Shown one piece after another: positions 1 to 8,291 of a stretch of DNA of 64,000 nucleotides. The notes below the pieces were generated by a model. That model worked only from the letters and a program-made list of their open reading frames with translations. It made no database searches and was not told the origin of the DNA. Origin of the DNA: Colidextribacter sp. OB.20 (GTDB taxonomy: Bacteria; Bacillota; Clostridia; Oscillospirales; Oscillospiraceae); the NCBI RefSeq assembly GCF_009911595.1, contig NZ_QWKG01000005.1, positions 51,928 to 115,927 of the forward strand, written 5' to 3'. Numbering within the stretch: position 1 is the first letter of the stretch; each line of letters starts with the position of its first letter. The translations under genes were made by a program, and so were the position numbers.

Positions 1-881
1 CCCCGGTAGGGCCGGTCGGTCAGGCTGGGGAATCTCTGCCGCAGCTCAGCCACCTGGACGGCGACCCACTGGTACTTCTCCGCCCCCCACCGCACCATCC
101 AGTCCCGGACCACGTCCAGGGAGGCCATCATGGGGTAGGAGGGGCTGGAGGTGCCGAAAATGGAGGCGGTCCGCCGCACCAGGTCGGGGTCGAAGCCGCT
201 GGCGAAGAGCAGGGCGGCCTGGCCCATGGCGGGGAGGGTCTTGTGGGCGGAGACGGTCACCACATCCGCCCCCCAGAAGGGGGCCAGCCCCAGAAAGGGC
301 AGGTGAGCCCCGTGGGCCCCATCCACAAAGAGCCTTCCCCCGCGGGCGTGGACAATTTGAGAGATAGCCCCGATATTTGACAACACTCCGGCATAGGTTG
401 GCGAGGTAATACACACTGTTTTCACATCCGGGTGCTCCTCCAGGGCCCGTTCCACCTCCCCCGGGGAGATGGGGCCGGGAAGATTTTCCGATTTCAGCCA
501 GGGCCGCTCCAGCCAGACGGGTTCCAAATTCAGGAGGGCCAGGGCATTGAAGGCGGAGCGGTGACAGCTCCGGTCCATGAGCACCCTGTCCCCCGGACGG
601 CAGCATAGGGCCAGCCCGGTGTGGACCCCCATGGTGGACCCCCCGGTGAGGAACTGGCACTGGTCAAAGCCGAACAGCTCCGCCCACAGGGCCTGGGCGG
701 AGTCGAAGGGCTCACCGGCCTCGTAGAGGTTGCCCGTCTCGGGCAGCTCGGTCACGTCGATGGGGGCCATCCACCTCAAATCTGAGGGCTGATAGATGAT
801 CCCCTTGTGTCCCGGCATGTGGAAGCGGAAGGGCCCGCTGTCGGCGTAGCTGCGCAGTGCGTCGTAAAGGGGGGTTGGCAT
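1..881 (-). CDS. Orn/Lys/Arg decarboxylase-family PLP enzyme, N-terminal part
   Basis: The gene runs off the left edge, so only about 293 N-terminal residues are visible and the C-terminus is missing. It reads MPTPLYDALRSYADSGPFRF, then HMPGHK near residue 22, a family signature. The PLP-binding lysine sits in SAHKTLPAMGQ near residue 212, and FVDGAHGAH precedes it. This is the fold-type I fold shared by lysine, ornithine and arginine decarboxylases of the SpeA/Cad type in Firmicutes. The start ATG at 881 follows a good GGAGG site. The substrate cannot be told without the C-terminal domain. Confidence 0.88.
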   Translation of the reverse strand, partial: MPTPLYDALRSYADSGPFRFHMPGHKGIIYQPSDLRWMAPIDVTELPETGNLYEAGEPFDSAQALWAELFGFDQCQFLTGGSTMGVHTGLALCCRPGDRVLMDRSCHRSAFNALALLNLEPVWLERPWLKSENLPGPISPGEVERALEEHPDVKTVCITSPTYAGVLSNIGAISQIVHARGGRLFVDGAHGAHLPFLGLAPFWGADVVTVSAHKTLPAMGQAALLFASGFDPDLVRRTASIFGTSSPSYPMMASLDVVRDWMVRWGAEKYQWVAVQVAELRQRFPSLTDRPYR

Positions 882-898
882 AGGATTACCTCCATAAA

Positions 899-976
899 GT
901 AGGGGGCGGCCTCTGCGCCGCCCCGCAATCCACAAAATCGCGGGGAATCGGGGCGGCACGGAGGCCTCCCCCTACA
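899..976. repeat. Family-1 palindromic intergenic repeat
   Basis: Begins GTAGGGGGCGGCCTCTGC and ends GGAGGCCTCCCCCTAC, with a second GC-rich hairpin inside. Related copies occur at 3492, 13707, 14228, 20296, 25120, 26120, 26201, 30254, 32408, 51569 and 62491. No ORF. Confidence 0.8.
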
Positions 977-981
977 AGAAA

Positions 982-1012
982 AAGGCGGAAGGGTCGCCCC
1001 TTCCGCCTTTTT
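982..1012. terminator. Bidirectional terminator after jag
   Basis: Hairpin with arms AAAGGCGGAAGGG and CCCTTCCGCCTTT around a TCGC loop. T-rich flanks in both directions end the jag operon and possibly the leftward upstream transcription. Confidence 0.85.
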
Positions 1013-1013
1013 C

Positions 1014-2018
1014 TTATTTCTGATGGGGGGCGTAGGCTACCACGGTGCGGCGGTTGGGCTCCACGCCGGTGGAGTAGGTTGTGACGCCCTTGTAGTCCTG
1101 AAGGGCGGTGTGGATCACATGGCGCTCGTAGGCGTTCATGGGCTCCAGAGTCATGTTTCTCCGGTACTTGACCACCTTGCCCGCCACCTTCACGGCCAGC
1201 CGCTGGAGGGACTCCTCCCGCTTGGCCCGATAACCCTCGGCATCCACATGGATGCGCACCCGCTTGGACTGGCCCCGGTTGACGGTGTAGCTGGTGAGCT
1301 GTTGAATGGCGTCCAGCGTCTCGCCCCGGCGACCGATGATGGTGCCCAGGTCCTGACCCTGGAGGATCACCTTATAGTTGCCCTCGCTGGTGATAAAAAT
1401 CTCGGGGGAGGCCTGAACATTCAGGTGCTCTATCAGGCCCACCAGGAAGGCGCGGATGCGGTTGGCCTTCTCGTCCTCGGGGCTCACGGGGTCCATCGTG
1501 ACCGGCTCTCTGGGCGCGGAAACGCTGCCAATAAGCACCTCGTCGCCCTTTTGCAGCCGCTCCTCCGGGCGGGGACGGGGGCGGCGCTCAGGCCGGGGCT
1601 GGTTCCTTCTGGGTGGAGCCATGCCCGGCTTGGCGGCGAGAATGGTCTCCTCCGCCACAGGGGCGGCGGGGGCCTCCTCCTTTTTGGGGACCTCCCTGGG
1701 GACGGGCTTGGCCATCGGCTTGGCGGCAAGGACGGTCTCCTCCGCCACGGGGGCGAGTCGCTCCTGCTTGGGGGCAGGGGGAGCCTTGGGCTCCTCCTTC
1801 TTCTCGAGAACCTCGGTGGTGATGGGGCGGGCCACCCCGTCTACCTCCTGATAGCTCACCCGGACCTTGGCCGGGTTGCTGCCAAAGCCCAGAAAGCCGG
1901 ACTTTGCCCGCTCAATCACTTCTACAGATACGTCGTCCCGGTCCAGGCCCAGCTGGAACAGAGCGGCGGAAATGGCGTCCTCCTCGGAGCGTCCGGTGGT
2001 CTCAATCCATTTCAACAT
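1014..2018 (-). CDS. jag: Jag/KhpB, RNA-binding protein of the YidC operon
   Basis: Single-stranded nucleic-acid-binding protein (SpoIIIJ-associated, KhpB) found next to yidC in Firmicutes. The N-terminal Jag domain (residues 1-55) has WIETTGRSEEDAI and KSGFLGFG. A Pro/Ala/Glu-rich linker of about 110 residues contains a repeated AEETILAAKP-type motif. The KH domain carries GTIIGRRGETLDAIQ, and an R3H domain closes the protein. The ATG at 2018 is preferred over a GTG one codon upstream because of spacing to AGGAGG. The ribosome site lies inside the end of yidC, so the two are translationally close. The long linker is low-complexity but typical of the group. Confidence 0.95.
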   Translation of the reverse strand: MLKWIETTGRSEEDAISAALFQLGLDRDDVSVEVIERAKSGFLGFGSNPAKVRVSYQEVDGVARPITTEVLEKKEEPKAPPAPKQERLAPVAEETVLAAKPMAKPVPREVPKKEEAPAAPVAEETILAAKPGMAPPRRNQPRPERRPRPRPEERLQKGDEVLIGSVSAPREPVTMDPVSPEDEKANRIRAFLVGLIEHLNVQASPEIFITSEGNYKVILQGQDLGTIIGRRGETLDAIQQLTSYTVNRGQSKRVRIHVDAEGYRAKREESLQRLAVKVAGKVVKYRRNMTLEPMNAYERHVIHTALQDYKGVTTYSTGVEPNRRTVVAYAPHQK

Positions 2019-2021
2019 CAC

Positions 2022-3461
2022 TTAACCCTCCTTATCTTCGTCCTCGTCCACTTCAACCTCAATCTCCTCCACCTCAATCTCGACCTCCTCGGTAAGAAGC
2101 TCGGCGGGAGTCTCGGGCTGAACGGGGGCGGCAGTCAGCTGCTCCTCCACGGGCGGAACAGGGGTCTCAGGGGTCTCGGCGGTCTGGAGCTCCGGGGTCT
2201 CCTTCTTCTCCTCCGCCTTGGCGGGGGCGGATTTGCCCTTCTTCTTGCTCGCCTTGGCCGCCTCGATGGCGCGGAAGAGCTCGTCAGGGTCGGTGTAGGG
2301 GGTCACGCCGCCGTAGCGGCCGGGGATATAGGACCGGCCCCGGGCATAAGCCCGGATGCCCTCCCGGCTGTCCTCTCTGTTGACCCCCTCCTGGTCGGAC
2401 TCCTCCTCCTTCTTCGGAGCGGGCTTCTTCTTGCCCCGGTTCTTTTTCTCCTCCTCAAGGCGGCGCTGGCGCTCCTGCCGGGCCTCCTCCTTGCGGCGCT
2501 TCTCCTCCTCCTTCTCCTCAGCCTCCCGGCGGGCGGAGGCCTCCCGGGCGGCCTCGTAGTCCTTTTTCAGCATCTTGCCGCAGATATACTCCTGGACCAT
2601 AGTGACAAAGTACTGGGCAATCCAGTAGACAGACAGGCCGGCGGGGACGGTAAAGCCAATCCACAGGGACATAATGGGCATCATCCACAGCATCATTTTA
2701 TTAGTGCTGTCCATCTGGGGATTTTTCTGCTCCCGGCTCATCTGGTTGGTGACCATAGACACCTTCATGGACAGGAAGGACACCGCCGTGGACACCAGAG
2801 GCAGGATAAACAGGCCGATAAAGCTCCATTCCAGCTTTCCGGTCCAGAATTTCCAGGTGGGGATATCGGCCAGATTGATGCCTAAAAACTCGAAATTCAG
2901 CACAAACAGGCTGTTGGCCCCGGTGGCAGCCTTGAGGACCTCCAGATTCTCCGGCTTGACCAGAGAGAGCAGGTACAGCTGGTTATAGGCCCCGTTCTGG
3001 AACAGGTTTTCCGCCTTTTCCATCACAGCGGCGGTCACCCAGCCGTTGGACACCGCCACCCTGGACCAGTCCAGCTGGGTGGCCAGGGTCTGAATCTGCT
3101 CGGCGGACATGCTCATAAAGTAAGTCAGGGGCTCACGGATAATGCCATAGAGGGCAATGAGCACAAACATGGGGATGAGGGACCACAGACAGCCCCCCAT
3201 GGGGTTGACGTGCTCCTTCTCATAGAGCTTCTGGAGCTCCACATTGTAGCGCTCCCGGTCCTTGCCGTACTGCTTCTGGAGCTTTTTCATCTGCTCGGAG
3301 AGCATAGTGGTCTGAATCATGCTCTTCTTCTGCTTCAGCGTGACAGGGAACAGAATCAGCTTGACCACAATGGCAAACAGGATCAGGGCTATGCCGTAGC
3401 TGTTGAACAGGTTATAAAAAAACAGCAGCAGCCAGGCAAAGGGTTGTAAAATAATACCCAC
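2022..3461 (-). CDS. yidC: Membrane protein insertase YidC/OxaA
   Basis: Inserts membrane proteins with or without SecYEG. At 479 residues it is longer than typical Gram-positive YidC. The core has the first transmembrane segment at residues 5-25, the cytoplasmic helical hairpin with MKKLQKQYGKDRERYNVE, NPMGGCLWSLIPM, and later segments near 220 and 275-300. After about residue 310 comes a charged coiled coil rich in Glu/Lys/Arg and then an acidic Pro/Glu tail, both cytoplasmic. There is no cleavable lipobox as in Bacillus SpoIIIJ. It sits between yidD and jag in the usual rpmH operon order. Confidence 0.95.
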   Translation of the reverse strand: MGIILQPFAWLLLFFYNLFNSYGIALILFAIVVKLILFPVTLKQKKSMIQTTMLSEQMKKLQKQYGKDRERYNVELQKLYEKEHVNPMGGCLWSLIPMFVLIALYGIIREPLTYFMSMSAEQIQTLATQLDWSRVAVSNGWVTAAVMEKAENLFQNGAYNQLYLLSLVKPENLEVLKAATGANSLFVLNFEFLGINLADIPTWKFWTGKLEWSFIGLFILPLVSTAVSFLSMKVSMVTNQMSREQKNPQMDSTNKMMLWMMPIMSLWIGFTVPAGLSVYWIAQYFVTMVQEYICGKMLKKDYEAAREASARREAEEKEEEKRRKEEARQERQRRLEEEKKNRGKKKPAPKKEEESDQEGVNREDSREGIRAYARGRSYIPGRYGGVTPYTDPDELFRAIEAAKASKKKGKSAPAKAEEKKETPELQTAETPETPVPPVEEQLTAAPVQPETPAELLTEEVEIEVEEIEVEVDEDEDKEG

Positions 3462-3491
3462 TAAGATTTACCTCCGCATATTTAAGGTTCT

Positions 3492-3575
3492 GTAGGGGCC
3501 GGCCTCTGCGCCGGCCCGCTCTTCTGAGGCAGAGCCATACTCGACAGCGGGGCGGCGCTTCAGGCCGTCCCCTAC
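3492..3575. repeat. Family-1 repeat between yidC and yidD
   Basis: GTAGGGGCCGGCCTCTGC at the left end and CAGGCCGTCCCCTAC at the right end. On the minus strand the right end supplies the TAG stop of yidD at 3572-3574. Confidence 0.8.
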
Positions 3576-3790
3576 GGCACAGGGTCATATTCAATGGACT
3601 TCTGCCGGTGGAAGGGCTGGCACCTCGCAAGCCTGCGCAGGGCCAGCCAGCCCCCCTTGAAAACGCCATATTTCTCCACCGCCTCCAGGGCATACTCCGA
3701 GCAGGTGGGAATAAAACGGCAGCAGGGGGGGCGCAGGGGCGAGATGCTGCGCCGGTAAAACCGGATCAGGGCCAGAAGAAGAGTTTTCAC
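3572..3790 (-). CDS. yidD: Membrane protein insertion efficiency factor YidD
   Basis: Small (72 residues) amphipathic protein that helps YidC-dependent insertion. It shows the family signature [17 protein letters not shown] and [15 protein letters not shown], with Cys residues in the usual places. The start is GTG at 3790, in a GTGA overlap with the rnpA stop, so translation is likely coupled. The C-terminus is short and the stop codon comes from the adjoining palindromic repeat, which may have trimmed the tail. Confidence 0.95.
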   Translation of the reverse strand: MKTLLLALIRFYRRSISPLRPPCCRFIPTCSEYALEAVEKYGVFKGGWLALRRLARCQPFHRQKSIEYDPVP

Positions 3791-4143
3791 TGCCGGCTGT
3801 CCCCTTTTGACGGGAGCAGTCCCAGCTTTTTTGTCAGCTGGCGGAAGCTGCGCACCAGCTCGGCGTGCCGGCCGTAGATTACCCGGGTGCGGGCCACGAT
3901 AACAATATCATAACCGGGGAGCAGCTCACCCTCGTGGACGCGGTACAGCTCCCGAATACGGCGGCGGGCCCGGTTGCGCTTGACGGCGTTGCCCAGCTTG
4001 AGCCCGGTTGTGATGCCCAGCCGGCTCACCGGCCGGCCGGTTTTCCGGCAGTAGATGACGAAATAAGGGGAGACAGCACTTTTTCCCTTGTTGTACAGCC
4101 GGCGGAACTCGTGATTCTGTTTCAACGCGACAGTATGCTCCAT
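3787..4143 (-). CDS. rnpA: Ribonuclease P protein component
   Basis: Protein subunit of RNase P, which matures tRNA 5' ends with the rnpB RNA. The RNR motif appears as [19 protein letters not shown], with a basic central cleft and the N-terminal [19 protein letters not shown] strand. The reading frame is open 10 codons further upstream, but the ATG at 4143 ([13 protein letters not shown]) has GGAGG at good spacing and matches family length (118 aa). It lies between rpmH and yidD in the canonical origin operon. Confidence 0.95.
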   Translation of the reverse strand: MEHTVALKQNHEFRRLYNKGKSAVSPYFVIYCRKTGRPVSRLGITTGLKLGNAVKRNRARRRIRELYRVHEGELLPGYDIVIVARTRVIYGRHAELVRSFRQLTKKLGLLPSKGDSRQ

Positions 4144-4273
4144 GCCGTCCTCCGTAAAAAAGCGTATACGCACATAGAGGGCGGGGAATTTCTCCCACGC
4201 CCCTGTTTTGTGCCTATTAAAACTGTGTCCTCTTATCCCGCCCCGGCAGGACCCGGTCCGTTCTCACCTGAGC

Positions 4274-4408
4274 TTAATAAGTCAGGCGGGCGCGGCCCTT
4301 GGCGCGGCGGCGGGCCAGCACCTTGCGGCCATTGCGGGTGGCCATACGCTTGCGGAAGCCGTGCTCCTTGGAACGCTGGCGCTTTTTGGGCTGATAGGTA
4401 CGAAGCAT
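4274..4408 (-). CDS. rpmH: Ribosomal protein L34
   Basis: Forty-four residues, beginning [20 protein letters not shown] and ending [12 protein letters not shown], which is L34 over its whole length. The ATG at 4408 follows GAGGAGGTG. It is first in the rpmH-rnpA-yidD-yidC-jag operon, with a strong promoter about 100 bp upstream. Gene order here marks the left side of the origin. Confidence 0.97.
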   Translation of the reverse strand: MLRTYQPKKRQRSKEHGFRKRMATRNGRKVLARRRAKGRARLTY

Positions 4409-4506
4409 GGGGGACACCTCCTCATTTGAAATCAAGCCGGCTCTCCCGGCCCAACAACAGCTCCGGCTGAGAACAGGAGCTGCGGTCTGCAAAAGATACG
4501 CCTAGT

Positions 4507-4536
4507 ATTATAGCGGATAAATGCGGCCGCTGTCAA
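4507..4536 (-). promoter_or_regulatory. Promoter of the rpmH operon
   Basis: On the minus strand: -35 TTGACA (4531-4536), 18-nt spacer, -10 TATAAT (4507-4512). Both hexamers match the sigma-A consensus exactly. Confidence 0.85.
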
Positions 4537-4609
4537 CCAAAATTTTATCTCCGCCGCCAGGATTTTTTCATTTTCTCACTGGATGCTATATCTTGTGACA
4601 GCTTTTTCT

Positions 4610-4618
4610 CTATCCACA
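4610..4618 (+). promoter_or_regulatory. Single DnaA box upstream of rpmH
   Basis: CTATCCACA matches TTATCCACA at 8 of 9 positions. In most Firmicutes DnaA boxes fill the rpmH-dnaA gap. Here that gap is split by a kinase gene and this box is left on the rpmH side. One box alone is weak evidence. Confidence 0.45.
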
Positions 4619-4642
4619 AGGTATGCCCGCCCCGGGCGGCCG

Positions 4643-7600
4643 TCAGGAGGTGTATTTCTGAAGCACTGAGATAAACAGCCCCATATCCAGTGGCTTTGCC
4701 AGGTGGGCAGTCATGCCGTTTTTCAGCGCTGCCTCCTTGTCCTCCTCCATGGCGTTGGCCGTCATGGCGATGATGGGCAGGTCTTTCACATCCCTCCGGG
4801 GCATACTCCGGATAGTTCTGGTGGCCTCATAGCCGTCCATAATGGGCATCTGCACATCCATCAGGACCACGTCATAGTAGTGCTCCGGCGATTCAGTCAT
4901 CATAGCCACCGCGTCGGTCCCGTCGGGGGCCGCCTCCACCTGGAAGCCGGCCTCCTGGAGAATCGCCTCCGCAATCTCCCGGTTGAGCTCGTTGTCGTCC
5001 ACCAGCAGAACCCGTTTCCCGCTGAAATCGGCCTGGGTCCAGGGGGCCTCCTCCTCCTCTTCCTTCTCTATCAGATTATAGGCGGACAACAGGGCGGATT
5101 TCAAATCGGACATGAACATGGGCTTGGCGCAGAAAGCGGTGATCCCCGCGCCTCTGGCCTCCTCCTCAATATCCGTCCAGTCGTAAGCGGTGAGTATGAT
5201 GATGGGCACGTCGCTTTTCACCGCCCGGCGAATTTGCCGGGCGGTATCCACACCGCTGAGCTCCGGCATCTGCCAGTCGATAATGTAGGTGCGGTATGGG
5301 TCCCCCTCCTCCTCCGCCTTTCTTGCCCGGTAAACCGCCTCACGGCCGGAGGCCGTCCACTCGGACCGAAGGCCAATCTCCTGGAGCATCTTGCTCACGC
5401 TGTCGCAGGTATTCAGGTCGTCATCCACCACCAGGGCCCGCAGCCCCTCCAGCTCTCTGATCTGGGCGGCGTTCTTCTCCACGTCCTGGAGCTTCAGGCT
5501 GATCTCCACGGTAAAGACGCTTCCTCTGCCGGGGGTACTGTCCACGTGGATGGTTCCGCTCATCATCTCCACAATGTTTTTGGTGATGGCCATACCCAGG
5601 CCGGTGCCCTGAATGCCGCTCTGCGTGGCGGTACTCTCCCGCTCGAAGGGGTCAAAGACGTGCTTGACAAACTCAGGCGACATGCCGATGCCGTTGTCCT
5701 TCACAATAAAGGTATAGTCCCCGTAGCCGTGGCGGAAGGTGGTCTTCTGGCTGATCCGGAAGGTGACCATCCCACCGGCGGGAGTGTATTTCACCGCGTT
5801 GCTCAGCAGGTTGATGAATACCTGATTCAGTTTCAGGGGGTCGGCGATGACGTCCTCATTGACCACCTCAAAGGTGTCGATAAACAGCTCCAGCTGCTTG
5901 GCCTTCACCTGGGGCTGTATGATATTCACCAGGTTGTGCATCAGCTCAGAGATGTTGCACTCCTGCTCCTTGATCTGCACCTTGCCGCTCTCGATGCGGC
6001 TCATATCCAGAATATCGTTGATGAGGCTGAGCAGATGGTTGCTGGAGGACAGCACCTTCTGTAAACAGTCCCGGACCTGGTCCTTGTTGTCAATGTGACT
6101 GACTGCAATAGTGGTAAAGCCTATGATGGCGTTCATAGGGGTACGGATGTCGTGGGACATATTGGACAGGAAGGTGGTTTTGGCCTGATTGGCGTGCTGG
6201 GCCTGCATCAGGGCGTCCTGAAGGGCCTGAGTCTGTTCCCTCTGCGCCCGGACCTGGTCCGTGATATCCCGGGACACCACCATCACCATAATATCTCCGG
6301 AGTCATCCTGGGTCATCACGAAGGACTGCCGCACACACATTTGCTCCTTCGTGGAGATTTGGCCCCAGTAGTCCGCAGTGACCTCAAGCTCCCCCTGTTC
6401 AAAGCGCTCCTTCAGATATTCCAGATTTGACACGGCCCGGTATTCCTTCAGTGACTCCTCCAGTACAAAGACCTCCCACTTCTGGAAGCACAGGGAGGCG
6501 GAGCAGGGCGCCTGGAGCCCCACCCGCTCCAGCAGGGAGACCTGCCGGCCATCTATGGTGCACACCACGTCGTGCTCAATCAGGTCCCGGGTCAGGTTGA
6601 ACTCAAAGGTGCAGAAGGCGGCGGAGGTAATGGCGATCCGATACTGCCGCTCCTTGCGGTTCATGACGGACAGGGCCTTCTCACTTTGCAGCTCCCGCAG
6701 CTTCAGCTCCGTGATATTCTGCCGGACATACAGAATGCGGGTAACCCGGCCCTCCTCCCGCTGGAGGCACACCGCGATCAGATGCTCCCAGTCCTCCTTT
6801 CCGTCCCGGGATACATGGCACTCGTAGGTGAAAACATCCTGCTCTGAGAGAAGCGCCTGTATGGAATTGATCTCAAAGGTCCTCCGGAACCGCTCCTGAT
6901 CCTCCTTCTCAATGATATCCAGAGCGTGAATCCGAACGATATCCTCATAGGGTCCCTCCATTCCCAGACTGCTGCTCAGGGGCCTGATTCCAGCCATATA
7001 GGAATATGTACCCTCCTCCAGATCCACCGTGAGGTAGCGGGAGGAGAAGAGGGTGTTCAATCCGTCCAGCACATAGCCGAACTGGGTATTCTCCTTTTCC
7101 AGCCGCTCCCGGCGCTTCCGGGCTCTGAGCAGAAGAACAAGGATATAGATGAGAAACAGGCATATGAGCATGATTTCCAACTGGATGCCCACCATATTTT
7201 CCGCCTGAATCATATTCTGAGTCACATTTTTGGGGAAGGTCTGCACCAGCACATATTCCCCATTGGACAGGTCCCGGACGCAGATGTTATCCGTCTTGCA
7301 GCCGTCCTCACAGAGGAAGGATCCGTCTGTGCCCGGGCGGTCAAACACCTCCTGAACAGCCTGAGCCGTCCTGGAGTCAATCACGCCGTCCGCCAGCAGA
7401 CCGTCCACAAGCCTGGCCTCATAGCTTTGACTGTCGGAGCTGGCGATGACGGTTCCCTCCCGGGTGCACAGGAACACGGCGGCCTTCTCCCCGAAATAGC
7501 TGGTGGCCAGCATATTCCGCAGATAGTCCTCCGCAAGATAGAGGCCCAAGAGCATGCCGATGATTTTGCCGTCCCGCTCCACTGGAGCGTAAAACACCAT

Positions 7601-8038
7601 CATCATCTGGCCTGTCAGTCTGGACTGAAAAATTACCTCCAGACCGCTCTTCCCCTGCATTCCCTGGATAAAGTAGTTCCGGTCACTGCTGTCGGAGATC
7701 TTTCCGCCTGAGGACAGGTTGACACCTTCTGCGTTAGTGAAGCGGATGGCGTCGAAGGAGGAGTGGGACTCCATTTCCTTTAAAAATTCCGCGTCAATCA
7801 CAGAGTTTCCCTCGTCCGTGCTGAGCAGATAAGCATAGTTGCGGATTCGCAGCAGCGCGTTGTTAAACTCGCTTTCGATGCGCTCCGCGGTCTGCCGGGC
7901 GGAGTCTGCTGCATAGGTCTTGTTGCGCTCCTCAATCCTGCTGCTGTTCTGCGCCGTATACCAGAAAAACAGAAGTACAATGGCAAGCAGGAGAAAGGCT
8001 ACATACACCATCTCCTGGGATATCTTCTTCCCCTTCAC
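4643..8038 (-). CDS. Hybrid sensor histidine kinase with two receiver domains
   Basis: Membrane signalling protein of 1131 residues. A transmembrane segment at 10-28, an extracytoplasmic Cache-like sensor to about 285 and a second membrane segment at 285-305 are followed by two PAS-like regions (about 320-615). The HisKA phosphoacceptor His lies in SNMSHDIRTPMNAIIGF near 630. The HATPase has NQVFINLLSNAVKYT (about 747) and DNGIGM (784). Receiver 1 has LRALVVDDD and IIDWQMPE (Asp about 920); receiver 2 has VLLVDDNELNREIAE and LMDVQMPIMDG (Asp about 1058). No Hpt domain is visible. The start is GTG after AAGGAGG. It interrupts the usual rpmH-dnaA junction. The ligand is unknown. Confidence 0.92.
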   Translation of the reverse strand: MKGKKISQEMVYVAFLLLAIVLLFFWYTAQNSSRIEERNKTYAADSARQTAERIESEFNNALLRIRNYAYLLSTDEGNSVIDAEFLKEMESHSSFDAIRFTNAEGVNLSSGGKISDSSDRNYFIQGMQGKSGLEVIFQSRLTGQMMMVFYAPVERDGKIIGMLLGLYLAEDYLRNMLATSYFGEKAAVFLCTREGTVIASSDSQSYEARLVDGLLADGVIDSRTAQAVQEVFDRPGTDGSFLCEDGCKTDNICVRDLSNGEYVLVQTFPKNVTQNMIQAENMVGIQLEIMLICLFLIYILVLLLRARKRRERLEKENTQFGYVLDGLNTLFSSRYLTVDLEEGTYSYMAGIRPLSSSLGMEGPYEDIVRIHALDIIEKEDQERFRRTFEINSIQALLSEQDVFTYECHVSRDGKEDWEHLIAVCLQREEGRVTRILYVRQNITELKLRELQSEKALSVMNRKERQYRIAITSAAFCTFEFNLTRDLIEHDVVCTIDGRQVSLLERVGLQAPCSASLCFQKWEVFVLEESLKEYRAVSNLEYLKERFEQGELEVTADYWGQISTKEQMCVRQSFVMTQDDSGDIMVMVVSRDITDQVRAQREQTQALQDALMQAQHANQAKTTFLSNMSHDIRTPMNAIIGFTTIAVSHIDNKDQVRDCLQKVLSSSNHLLSLINDILDMSRIESGKVQIKEQECNISELMHNLVNIIQPQVKAKQLELFIDTFEVVNEDVIADPLKLNQVFINLLSNAVKYTPAGGMVTFRISQKTTFRHGYGDYTFIVKDNGIGMSPEFVKHVFDPFERESTATQSGIQGTGLGMAITKNIVEMMSGTIHVDSTPGRGSVFTVEISLKLQDVEKNAAQIRELEGLRALVVDDDLNTCDSVSKMLQEIGLRSEWTASGREAVYRARKAEEEGDPYRTYIIDWQMPELSGVDTARQIRRAVKSDVPIIILTAYDWTDIEEEARGAGITAFCAKPMFMSDLKSALLSAYNLIEKEEEEEAPWTQADFSGKRVLLVDDNELNREIAEAILQEAGFQVEAAPDGTDAVAMMTESPEHYYDVVLMDVQMPIMDGYEATRTIRSMPRRDVKDLPIIAMTANAMEEDKEAALKNGMTAHLAKPLDMGLFISVLQKYTS

Positions 8039-8104
8039 AATTCGCCCTCCTTACAACCTCCAGACCTTCCCGATCCCGCACGCATATAGAGCTTCTCTTA
8101 ATGT

Positions 8105-8133
8105 ATTATACGTCAAAGCGCCAGCCCCGTCAA
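8105..8133 (-). promoter_or_regulatory. Promoter of the hybrid kinase gene
   Basis: Minus strand TTGACG (8128-8133), 17-nt spacer, TATAAT (8105-8110). It lies back to back with the dnaA promoter about 50 bp away. Confidence 0.75.
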
Positions 8134-8182
8134 TATTTTGGTCTCTTTCTAAAATAAAAGAAGGGATATCCGCAAATTGACC

Positions 8183-8211
8183 TTGCTGTCTCTTCTCTTT
8201 TTTGGTATAAT
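8183..8211 (+). promoter_or_regulatory. Promoter of dnaA
   Basis: TTGCTG (8183-8188), 17-nt spacer, TATAAT (8206-8211), about 80 bp before dnaA. A TTGACC lies 6 bp further upstream, but its spacing is too long. Confidence 0.75.
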
Positions 8212-8291
8212 GGAAAGAGTGGAAATTTATGCGATTTTATACGCGGAAAGCGGCTGAGTCCCTTTTCCGTCAGTCATGAGGAGTGAAGGAA

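Noticed and set aside
1023..2885. Long plus-strand ORF of 620 codons opposite yidC and jag
   Set aside because: It is a GC-driven antisense shadow. The product is a low-complexity Leu/Gly/His protein, while both genes on the other strand are clearly real.
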